Source of the DNA: JAUVZF01 sp035529015
Lineage (GTDB): Bacteria > Planctomycetota > Phycisphaerae > FEN-1346
Reading direction: 5' to 3'
NCBI GenBank assembly: GCA_035529015.1
Contig: DATKXP010000289.1
Location: forward strand, 1 to 8,647
Length of the DNA stretch: 8,647 nt
Position numbers and translations under genes: made by a program. This document shows, in pieces, positions 1 through 4,890 of the stretch. Every line of letters starts with the position of its first letter. The stretch's first letter is position 1. The notes under the pieces were generated by a model that saw only the letters and a list, made by a program, of their open reading frames with translations, was not told the DNA's origin and searched no databases.

Positions 1-253
1 GGCACGCGTCGTCGTTCAGAACCTGGAGAAACGCAAGTGGGCGAAGGGCGCGGCCGATCCCGACGACGCCCGCCGCACCCGCGTCCACATCACGGCCGCC
101 GGCCGCAAGAAACTCGACGCCGTCACCGGTGCCCTCAAGAAAGCCACGCCCCGCCGCGTCAACCCGACGGCGTGCCTCTCTCCGAACGAGGTCACCCGCC
201 TCGAACGGCTGCTTCGGAAACTGTGCGAGCATCTGGGGCAGTTGGGGGAGTGA
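1..253 (+). CDS. MarR-family transcriptional regulator, C-terminal fragment
   Basis: Cut by the left window edge; the reading frame starts at base 2, 83 residues are visible and it ends at TGA 251-253. The visible part starts in the recognition-helix/wing region of a winged helix-turn-helix. LEKRKWAKGAADPDDARRTR followed by VHITAAGRKKL matches the MarR wing, whose usual form is a short Leu-Glu-Lys-Arg helix, an acidic D-x-D-D turn, an Arg-rich strand and a T-x-A-G-R step into the dimerisation helix. The remaining roughly 40 residues are charged and end in a Leu-rich helix (RLERLLRKLCEHLGQLGE), consistent with the C-terminal dimerisation helix. MarR proteins are dimeric DNA-binding repressors that often respond to small ligands; target and ligand cannot be inferred here. 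Another winged-helix family is possible but less likely. Confidence 0.8.
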   Translation, partial: ARVVVQNLEKRKWAKGAADPDDARRTRVHITAAGRKKLDAVTGALKKATPRRVNPTACLSPNEVTRLERLLRKLCEHLGQLGE

Positions 254-457
254 GGCAGAGACGATTGCGGATTTCGGATTTCGGATTGTGGATTGCGGAA
301 CGGACGGCCACAGGGCCTCTCGCCAAGCCGCAAGGGCGCAAAGAAGGGCACGGATTTGAGTAACAGCCTCCAGCCTCAAGACGGCGCGAGCCTGAAAGGT
401 CGGCAGTCGAGGGTCTGGGATAAAGTGTGCGTCGCCGGAACTGTCCGCAACTGCGCG
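254..457. other. Intergenic spacer with repeat-like sequence
   Basis: This gap separates the MarR fragment from the convergent hypothetical gene. Besides the heptamer array at 263-299, it holds a purine-rich segment (319-345) containing CCGCAAGGGCGCAAAGAAG. That resembles the CGCAAAGGCGCAAAG type of dispersed intergenic repeat seen in several bacterial phyla. The short open frames crossing it have repeat-like, low-complexity translations, so I do not call a gene. No terminator with a T tract was found for either convergent gene. Confidence 0.5.
263..299. repeat. Five-copy heptamer tandem repeat (GATTKYG)
   Basis: Five consecutive 7-base units with no gap: GATTGCG, GATTTCG, GATTTCG, GATTGTG, GATTGCG (263-297), then GA. 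It lies 10 bases after the MarR stop codon and is much more AT-rich than the flanking DNA. From general recollection, variants of this heptamer recur between genes in some planctomycetal and other environmental genomes. No function is known to me. Confidence 0.85.
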
Positions 458-952
458 TCATACGACTCTTGCAGCACAGACTTCGGCGACAAGGTCGGGG
501 TCGATGACCCGACCGATGAGTTCGCGCATCGCCACGCCGCCTGCAGCTGTGCCCGTGTCACTAACACTCAGGCATGCATCCAGTCCCAGCTGCACGTGGA
601 TGAGGCCAAAGCTGCTCTCAAGCCGCAGGCTGTTTGACCGGGCATCGATGTCAAGTGACAGCAGCAACTCCGGCTCGCCGATGTCCTTGGCTTGGCGGCG
701 CGCGTCCTCAACTCTTTCCACGGGGGCGATGCTGAGGCTTGCCGACACGGAGGGATACCGCCAGATTGGTATGGACCAGAGTAGCCGCCCACGCTCTGCC
801 CGTTCGTAGCACACGCGGTCAACGTTGAGTCGGAACTCCCTGCTCCGCACGTCGGACACGTCGCGGCGCTCGATTAGCGCGTCGTGAAGGACGGCAGAGA
901 CCCTCGCCACCCATTCGGATTTGCGAAGCACGTTCTCTATGCGAAGGTCCAT
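458..952 (-). CDS. Hypothetical protein, 164 residues
   Basis: The frame runs from ATG (950-952) to TGA (458-460). It is bounded upstream by an in-frame stop only three codons before the ATG, so this start is nearly forced. No good Shine-Dalgarno sequence precedes it. The product is soluble-looking, with no signal peptide or membrane segment. It has an N-terminal charged helix (about residues 1-30), then alternating hydrophobic/polar strands (about 40-125) including LLWSIPIWRYPSVSASLSIA and ELLLSLDIDARSNSLRLESS, then a helical C-terminus. The mixed composition, without the Arg/Ala/Pro bias of antisense frames, argues that it is real. I do not recognise the family. It looks less GC-rich than rex, phr and tspO, which together with the flanking repeats hints at acquired DNA. 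A spurious frame remains possible. Confidence 0.6.
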   Translation of the reverse strand: MDLRIENVLRKSEWVARVSAVLHDALIERRDVSDVRSREFRLNVDRVCYERAERGRLLWSIPIWRYPSVSASLSIAPVERVEDARRQAKDIGEPELLLSLDIDARSNSLRLESSFGLIHVQLGLDACLSVSDTGTAAGGVAMRELIGRVIDPDLVAEVCAARVV

Positions 953-1082
953 GCCGCGAGCCTAACATCGCTCGATGCTCTTACAAGGGAAAGAAGGGGA
1001 CACGCGCATTGCCTGCCCTGCCTGTGTCGGTGAAGGCGTACGCCCGTTTACGGGTGTTTGCCCCGCGTGAGCGGGGTGTAGA

Positions 1083-1101
1083 CCCGGCCTTCTAGGCCGG
1101 G
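1083..1101 (+). other. Hairpin, 8-bp perfect stem
   Basis: CCCGGCCT pairs with AGGCCGGG around a TCT loop. It is the third of three back-to-back hairpins starting at 1040. No T tract follows, so it is not a classical intrinsic terminator. It resembles terminal hairpins of IS200/IS605-group elements, but no adjacent transposase or TnpB gene supports that. Confidence 0.6.
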
Positions 1102-1287
1102 GATGGTGGGGGCGGCTCCGGGTTCGTCTTTTCCTCGTCCTACCGGGCTGCTGGTGCGGGCCGGAAGGACGAGAAGGTTGGAGGGGAGGGGGTCGGGCCG
1201 ATGACCGGGGCTCAACGCCCCGGCCTGGACCCCTGCGGGGAGAGGCGGGTGAACTTCCCGGACCGATGGCGCGCGTGTGGGGCGGGT

Positions 1288-1303
1288 ACTCGCCGCGGCG
1301 AGT
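1288..1303. repeat. 16-bp perfect palindrome
   Basis: ACTCGCCGCGGCGAGT is its own reverse complement. In RNA it would fold as a 6-bp stem with a CGCG loop, and GGGT (1284-1287) and ACCC (1307-1310) could extend the stem across a three-base bulge. As DNA it could be a dimeric protein-binding site, but its position inside a series of RNA-like stems favours the folding explanation. Confidence 0.6.
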
Positions 1304-1452
1304 GGCACCCGGCGCGGCGACGGGCCGATGGATGCCGTAACAGCCCAAGCCTGAAAGCCCCGATCATGCGGCGGGCGGGGGGAAGCACTGGCGGGCCCGC
1401 CGTCGCCCTGCGGGTTATGACGTGGCAAGCAAGCCGCCAGTGGCACCCGGCG
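1301..1452. repeat. 14-bp direct repeat pair, AGTGGCACCCGGCG
   Basis: The identical 14-mer occurs at 1301-1314 and 1439-1452. A second direct repeat, CGGGCCGATG, occurs at 1194-1203 and 1321-1330. The two pairs have different offsets (138 and 127 bases), so this is not one clean tandem duplication. They may be recurring RNA submotifs or old duplications within the structured block. Confidence 0.6.
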
Positions 1453-1588
1453 AACCGTCAACGAGGAACGTCCGACGTTCATGGGAACGGCGACGGCAAC
1501 GGCAAGTGAACAACGCACGGCCGGACAAGGCCCCCAAACACCGGGGCAGGCGGCCGCCGGCCACGGCATGAGCCGTACCCGTGCCAGG

Positions 1589-1663
1589 GTGGCACACGGC
1601 ACGGCAAGGGCAAGGCCCACGGCGAGATTCTTCACTCGCGATGCTCGTTCAGAATGACAGCAC
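1589..1663. repeat. Interspersed repeat, copy A
   Basis: Starts GTGGCACACGGCACGG and contains the core GGCGAGATTCTT...CAGAATGACAGCAC. The core holds an inverted repeat, ATTCT (1627-1631) with AGAAT (1651-1655). It belongs to a widespread type of intergenic repeat whose translation reads like HSERSEESRNL. Copy B lies 96 bases further on. Confidence 0.7.
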
Positions 1664-1684
1664 GCTACACACGTACTGGCGGCC

Positions 1685-1750
1685 GTGGCACACGACAACG
1701 GCAACGGCGAGATTCCTCCGCTCGCTTCGCTCGGTCGGAATGACAGCGCG
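1685..1750. repeat. Interspersed repeat, copy B
   Basis: Starts GTGGCACACGACAACGG and contains the core GGCGAGATTCCT...CGGAATGACAGCGC, aligned with copy A apart from a short deletion in the leader. Its inverted repeat is ATTCC (1712-1716) with GGAAT (1737-1741). Compared with copy A, the T-A pair has become C-G, so both arms changed together and pairing is kept. Confidence 0.7.
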
Positions 1751-1798
1751 GTTGCCGGGGCGCGGCCCGGCCTGCATGGGCGCGTCGCTTTGCCGTAT

Positions 1799-1826
1799 GC
1801 GCGGCGGGTGCGGAGACCCGCCGCGC
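1799..1826. other. Strong hairpin, 11-bp perfect stem
   Basis: GCGCGGCGGGT (1799-1809) pairs perfectly with ACCCGCCGCGC (1816-1826) around a six-base loop GCGGAG. No T tract follows on either strand, so a classical intrinsic terminator is not supported. It could be a transcription barrier shielding rex from upstream read-through or part of an interspersed palindromic element. Confidence 0.6.
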
Positions 1827-1869
1827 GGGAATCGGGAGAGACGGCCGCGCCGGAATCGCGTTCGATGAG

Positions 1870-1912
1870 CACGGATGGGCAAGCCATCCGTGGCACCCTG
1901 CAAACGTGCCAC
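1870..1912. repeat. Two overlapping inverted repeats
   Basis: CACGGATGG (1870-1878) pairs with CCATCCGTG (1884-1892) around GCAAG. GTGGCAC (1890-1896) pairs with GTGCCAC (1906-1912) around a nine-base loop. The stems share bases 1890-1892, so complete formation of one limits the other. The pattern of an inverted repeat followed by GTGGCACC resembles dispersed intergenic repeats of planctomycetal genomes (general recollection, not checked). It lies just upstream of the rex promoter. Confidence 0.65.
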
Positions 1913-1958
1913 TTTCTTCAGGTGCACCCCCCCCTGGCGCTGGAGGCGAAAAACCCTG

Positions 1959-1986
1959 TTGACATCCGCGAAAAGTGAGCCATACT
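1959..1986 (+). promoter_or_regulatory. Sigma70-like promoter of rex
   Basis: TTGACA (1959-1964), a perfect -35 consensus, is followed after 16 bases by CATACT (1981-1986), a fair -10 element. Transcription would begin near 1993, about 64 bases before the preferred rex start codon. The surrounding bases are more AT-rich than the rest of the region. No convincing Rex operator (TTGTGAA-type inverted repeat) overlaps it, so autoregulation is not supported by sequence. Confidence 0.55.
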
Positions 1987-2056
1987 GCTTGCGGCGGTGG
2001 GGGCCGCCATCACATCCGGCATCAATTCTATTGGGGCGCCCTGGACTGGGGGACGC

Positions 2057-2713
2057 ATGAAGGGCGGGACGAAGGACGTACCGGAACGCACTCTCGAACG
2101 GCTTACCCTCTACCGTCGGCTCCTGAACGTTCTCCAGGAGGACGGTGTGCGCTACGTCTTCTCGCGCGAGTTGGCCGAGATGGCCGGGCGGACGGCGGCG
2201 CAGGTCCGGCGCGACCTCATGGCGGTCGGGTACACCGGCAACCCGGCGCACGGGTACCGGGTCGAGGGGCTCATCAAGAGCATGCGTCGGTTCCTCGACA
2301 AGCCGGGGGGGCAGAACCTGGCGCTGGTCGGGGCGGGGAACCTCGGCAAGGCGTTGCTGGCGTACTTCGAGGGCCGGCGTCCGAATCTGCGGATCGTGGC
2401 CGTCTTCGACAGCGACCCGACCAAGGTCAACCGCCTGATCGGCGGGTGCCGGTGCTACGCGCCGAGCCGGATGGCCCAGGTGGTGAAGGCGAAGGCCATC
2501 GAGATCGCGGTGATCGCGGTGCCGGCGTCGTCGGCCCAGGTGGTGGCGGACGAGTTGGCGGCGGCCGGCGTGAAGGGCATCCTGAACTTCGCGCCCGCGA
2601 TGCTTCGCGTGCCGCAGGGCGTGTACGTCAAAGACCTCGACATGGCGATGGCGCTGGAGAAGGTGGGGTACTTCTCGCGTCGTCGGCAAGCGGCCAGGGC
2701 GAGCGTTTCCTGA
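2057..2713 (+). CDS. rex: Redox-sensing transcriptional repressor Rex
   Basis: Rex is a homodimeric repressor that binds DNA when NAD+ is abundant and leaves it when NADH rises, controlling fermentation and respiration genes. The product is 218 residues, a normal family length. Residues 8-62 form the winged helix: the VPERTLERLTLYRRLLNVL helix, then SRELAEMAGRTAAQVRRDL, the Rex recognition-helix signature. Residues 87-180 form the Rossmann domain with VGAGNLGKALLAYF (G92-x-G94-x-x-G97) and an acidic residue after strand 2 (VFDSDP, D118). The C-terminal VPQGVYVKDL...LEKVGYF matches the domain-swapped helix. I chose ATG 2057 because Rex proteins begin a few residues before the P-E-x-T-L helix and GGGGGA lies just upstream. 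An in-frame start at 1997 would add 20 unconserved residues and lie almost at the predicted transcription start. It appears monocistronic. Confidence 0.93.
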   Translation: MKGGTKDVPERTLERLTLYRRLLNVLQEDGVRYVFSRELAEMAGRTAAQVRRDLMAVGYTGNPAHGYRVEGLIKSMRRFLDKPGGQNLALVGAGNLGKALLAYFEGRRPNLRIVAVFDSDPTKVNRLIGGCRCYAPSRMAQVVKAKAIEIAVIAVPASSAQVVADELAAAGVKGILNFAPAMLRVPQGVYVKDLDMAMALEKVGYFSRRRQAARASVS

Positions 2714-2871
2714 CGGTTGCCGCCTCGCGCGGCGGTGGGGGGGAGTACGGGACGCCGGGCCCACGTCGCCTTCTGGTTTCATTTCCGCCCGGCGGCTTTC
2801 ATGGCTACCGGTCCCGTGCGTAGAATGGACTCCACGGCAAGGTGTGCGCTCGAGCGTGGGGAGGCGGTGTG
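2714..2871 (+). other. Spacer between rex and phr, weak hairpin and weak -10
   Basis: Just after the rex stop, CCGCC (2720-2724) pairs with GGCGG (2731-2735), extendable by G-U pairs. It has no T tract, so it is at best a weak terminator. TAGAAT (2821-2826) resembles a -10 box, with only a poor -35 match (TTCATG, 2798-2803). A separate phr promoter here is plausible but not secure. Confidence 0.35.
2858..2864 (+). promoter_or_regulatory. Ribosome binding site of phr
   Basis: GGGGAGG ends seven bases before ATG 2872. This favours that start over the in-frame GTG at 2842, which has no equivalent site. Confidence 0.7.
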
Positions 2872-4356
2872 ATGACAGCGGTGCCCGACCTTCGGCTGGG
2901 GCTCGCGAACGAGGCGCCGGTCAACGAGGACGGCCGGTTGGTGCTGTATTGGATGACGGCGGCGCGGCGCGTCACGTGGAACTTCGGCCTCGACCGGGCG
3001 GTGGGGTGGGCGAAGCGGCTCGGCCTGCCGCTGGTCATCCTGGAGACGCTGCCTTCGGGCCGGCGCTGGGACAGCGACCGTCTGCACCGGTTCGCCCTCG
3101 ACGGGATGGCCGATACCGCGCGGCGCGCGGGGGGCAGGGCGGTGGCGTACTATCCGTACGTCGAGCGGAAGCGGAACGACGGCGAGGGGTTGATCGCTGC
3201 GCTGGGCCGCCTTGCTGCGGTTGTCGTGACGGATCGGTTTCCGTGTTTCATCTGGCCGGAGGCGGTTGAGCGGACGGGCGCCCGGCTTCGCGTGCGGCTG
3301 GAGCAGGTGGACTCGAACGGCCTCTTGCCGCTTCTGGCGGCCGACCGGGCGTTCAAGACGGCGTCGTCGTTCCGGCGGTTCCTTCAGCGCAACCTTCCGG
3401 AGCACCTGGCGTCGCCGCCGGCCGGGGCGCCGCTTGCGCGTCTGCATCTGCCGGTGCTGCAGGGGCTGCCGCGCGAGATCACACGCCGGTGGCCGAAGGC
3501 GTCGGCGGGGCTGCTTGCGGGGCGTGCCGAGGCGCTCGCGCGGCTGCCGATCGACCACGGCGTTGGGCCGGGGGTGGCGCGCGGCGGAACGACGGCGGCC
3601 GTCCGGACGCTCCGCCGGTTTCTGAAGGGGCGCCTCGCCCGTTACGACCGGGGGCACAACCATCCCGACGACGAGGCGACGAGCGACCTGTCGCCGTACC
3701 TGGCGTTCGGGCACCTCTCGGTGCATCAGGTGCTGGCCGAACTGATGGCGGGCGAGGGGTGGTCGCCCGAGGCGCTCGCGCCGTCGCCTACCGGCAAACG
3801 CGAGGGGTGGTGGGGCGTCGAGGCCAACGCCGAGGCGTTCCTCGACGAACTCGTCACGTGGCGCGAACTGGGGTACAACCTGTGCGACCGGCGCGACGAT
3901 TACGACCGGTACGCCTCGCTGCCGTCGTGGGTCCGCGCGACGCTGGCCGAGCACGCCGGGGACGAGCGGCCGTACCTCTACAGCCGCGCCGAGTTCGAGG
4001 AGGCGCGGACGCACGACGCGCTCTGGAACGCCGCGCAGAGGCAGTTGGTCTGCGAGGGCCGGCTCCACAACTACATGCGGATGCTGTGGGGCAAGAAGAT
4101 TCTGGAGTGGTCGGCCTCGCCCGAGGCGGCGCTCGAGACGATGATCGACCTGAACAACCGCTACGCCCTCGACGGCCGCAACCCCAACTCCTACACCGGC
4201 ATCTTCTGGGTCCTGGGGCGGTATGACAGGGCATGGGGTCCGGAGCGGCCGGTCTTCGGGAAGATCCGGTACATGTCGAGCGTCAGCGCGAACCGGAAAC
4301 TGCGTCTGACGCTGTACCTGAAGCGTTATGCACCACGGGAGGAGGCCGAGCGATGA
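2872..4356 (+). CDS. phr: Class II CPD photolyase (deoxyribodipyrimidine photo-lyase)
   Basis: FAD enzyme that uses blue/near-UV light to split cyclobutane pyrimidine dimers in DNA. The product is 494 residues, about normal or slightly long for class II. The N-terminal alpha/beta antenna domain opens with VLYWMTAARRVTWNFGLDRA (about 24-43), a class II hallmark; class I enzymes begin differently. The FAD-binding helical domain has SDLSPYLAFGHLS (271-283), FLDELVTWRELGYNLC (323-338), LHNYMRMLWGKKILEW (398-413) and DLNNRYALDGRNPNSYTGIF (426-445), then GRYDRAWGPERPVFGKIRYM. The aligned Trp and Asn residues of the flavin site and electron-transfer path appear present, so it is probably active. ATG 2872 was chosen for its strong ribosome binding site; GTG 2842 would add ten residues. 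Its TGA overlaps the tspO start by four bases, indicating a co-transcribed, translationally coupled pair. Confidence 0.95.
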   Translation: MTAVPDLRLGLANEAPVNEDGRLVLYWMTAARRVTWNFGLDRAVGWAKRLGLPLVILETLPSGRRWDSDRLHRFALDGMADTARRAGGRAVAYYPYVERKRNDGEGLIAALGRLAAVVVTDRFPCFIWPEAVERTGARLRVRLEQVDSNGLLPLLAADRAFKTASSFRRFLQRNLPEHLASPPAGAPLARLHLPVLQGLPREITRRWPKASAGLLAGRAEALARLPIDHGVGPGVARGGTTAAVRTLRRFLKGRLARYDRGHNHPDDEATSDLSPYLAFGHLSVHQVLAELMAGEGWSPEALAPSPTGKREGWWGVEANAEAFLDELVTWRELGYNLCDRRDDYDRYASLPSWVRATLAEHAGDERPYLYSRAEFEEARTHDALWNAAQRQLVCEGRLHNYMRMLWGKKILEWSASPEAALETMIDLNNRYALDGRNPNSYTGIFWVLGRYDRAWGPERPVFGKIRYMSSVSANRKLRLTLYLKRYAPREEAER

Positions 4357-4832
4357 GCCGAGGGCGCCAGGCGTTTGGGCTGGTGGTTGTGGTGGTCGTG
4401 ACGTTCGCGGCGGCGGGGATCGGATCGGTCTTCACGAGCGGGTCGGTTTCCGAGTGGTATCCGTCGATCGAGAAGCCGTCGTGGACGCCGCCGGGATGGA
4501 TCTTCGGCCCGGTGTGGACGGCGCTGTATACGCTGATGGCCGTGGCGGCGTGGGTGATATGGCGGAAGGAAGGGTGGGCGGGCGCGCGGGCGGCGCTGGT
4601 TCTGTACGCCGTGCAACTGGCGCTGAACGCGGCGTGGTCGCCGCTGTTCTTCGGCCTGCGGATGCCGGGCGTGGCGTTCGCGGAACTCGTGGTCCTGTGG
4701 ATGGCCATCATCGCGACGGCCGTGGCGTTCTGGAAGAAGAGCCCCCTCGCCGGGGCGCTGCTGGTTCCGTACGTGCTCTGGACGACGTTCGCCGCGGCGC
4801 TGAACCTGGCCATCTGGCGTCTGAACGCGTAG
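4353..4832 (+). CDS. tspO: TspO/MBR-family tryptophan-rich membrane protein
   Basis: TspO proteins are five-helix membrane proteins, homologous to the mitochondrial benzodiazepine receptor. They bind porphyrins and are linked to tetrapyrrole handling and light or oxidative stress. The product is 159 residues, the usual length, with about 11 Trp. Hydrophobic segments lie near 7-29, 48-70, 79-101, 105-127 and 131-155. Family signatures are WYPSIEKPSWTPPGWIFGPV (35-54), QLALNAAWSPLFFGLRMPG (88-106) and PYVLWTTFAAALNLAIWRLN (139-158). The start ATG (4353-4355) overlaps the phr stop as ATGA, and GGAGGAGG (4338-4345) lies seven bases upstream, so the start is secure. Coupling to a photolyase suggests joint expression under light or photo-oxidative stress. 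That is inferred from context. An upstream in-frame extension inside phr is rejected. Confidence 0.95.
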   Translation: MSRGRQAFGLVVVVVVTFAAAGIGSVFTSGSVSEWYPSIEKPSWTPPGWIFGPVWTALYTLMAVAAWVIWRKEGWAGARAALVLYAVQLALNAAWSPLFFGLRMPGVAFAELVVLWMAIIATAVAFWKKSPLAGALLVPYVLWTTFAAALNLAIWRLNA

Positions 4833-4890
4833 CGTTGTGGCGAAGCCCGGCGGTTGGGAGCGCCTGCCGGCGGCGCGCGGGGGCCGTCCG

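Larger units (their letters stand above)
1038..1480 (+). ncRNA. Candidate structured non-coding RNA (possible orphan HEARO/omega-RNA-like element)
   Basis: Perfect or near-perfect stems follow one another. They are 1040-1046/1051-1057 (7 bp, one G-U, loop TTTA), 1061-1066/1071-1076 (6 bp, GNRA-type loop GTGA), 1083-1090/1094-1101 (8 bp, loop TCT), 1134-1140/1167-1173 (7 bp), 1189-1194/1228-1233 (6 bp) enclosing 1205-1211/1217-1223 (7 bp, loop TCAAC), 1246-1249/1257-1260, the palindrome 1288-1303, 1386-1394/1434-1442 (9 bp) and 1466-1471/1475-1480 (6 bp, loop CCG). A hairpin-free stretch (about 1339-1370, containing CCCAAGCCTGAAAGCCCCGA) could be a conserved single-stranded core. GNRA loops and nested stems suggest RNA folding rather than simple DNA palindromes. 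Hairpin-dense RNAs of this size occur at the left end of IscB-type IS200/IS605-group elements (HEARO, the IscB omega-RNA). No IscB or TnpB gene is present here, so that assignment is only a hypothesis and the ends are approximate. Confidence 0.4.
953..1958. other. Gene desert of about 1 kb, rich in hairpins and repeats
   Basis: I find no credible protein gene on either strand. Long open frames exist, chiefly on the minus strand between about 1048 and 2782. Their translations are Arg/Pro/Ala-rich, have no recognisable domain and run across palindromes and interspersed repeats, as expected from GC-rich DNA with few stop codons. The content falls into two parts. Positions 1038-1480 carry a compact succession of stem-loops best explained as structured RNA on +. 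Positions 1589-1912 carry a pair of interspersed repeats and three strong inverted repeats. The first 80 bases (953-1037) show nothing clear. Confidence 0.7.

Noticed and set aside
1083..1101. TnpB-type right-end hairpin with omega-RNA
   Set aside because: For a TnpB element the nuclease gene should lie immediately upstream on the + strand; instead there is an unrelated minus-strand gene. Only the IscB-type arrangement, RNA at the left end, remains possible.
1481..1654. Short open frame starting ATG right after the last stem, in the place expected for an IscB gene
   Set aside because: About 57 residues of Thr/Ala/Arg-rich sequence ending within repeat copy A, with none of the IscB N-terminal motifs and no HNH or RuvC residues.
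1048..1896. Long open frame on the minus strand across the gene desert (282 residues)
   Set aside because: Translation is Arg/Pro/Ala-rich with no domain, and it crosses the palindromes and both interspersed repeats. GC-rich DNA has few stop codons, so such frames arise by chance.
1038..1912. CRISPR array or tandem spacer-repeat structure
   Set aside because: Repeats are few, differ in sequence and are unevenly spaced; no regular unit of 20-40 bases recurs.
1927..1934. Run of eight C as a phase-variable tract
   Set aside because: It lies outside any gene and upstream of the promoter -35, and a short C run is unremarkable at this GC content.
2720..2735. Intrinsic terminator of rex
   Set aside because: The stem is only five pairs plus wobbles and is followed by G-rich sequence with no T tract.
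1649..2782. 377-residue open frame antisense to rex
   Set aside because: It overlaps the well-supported rex gene entirely and its translation is an Arg/His/Pro-rich shadow.
2779..4068. 429-residue open frame antisense to the photolyase
   Set aside because: Shadow frame of a clearly conserved gene; composition is low-complexity Arg/Pro/Ala.
4833..4890. Bidirectional terminator between tspO and the convergent gene
   Set aside because: I saw only short imperfect GC-rich stems without a T tract on either strand, so there is no support for a call.
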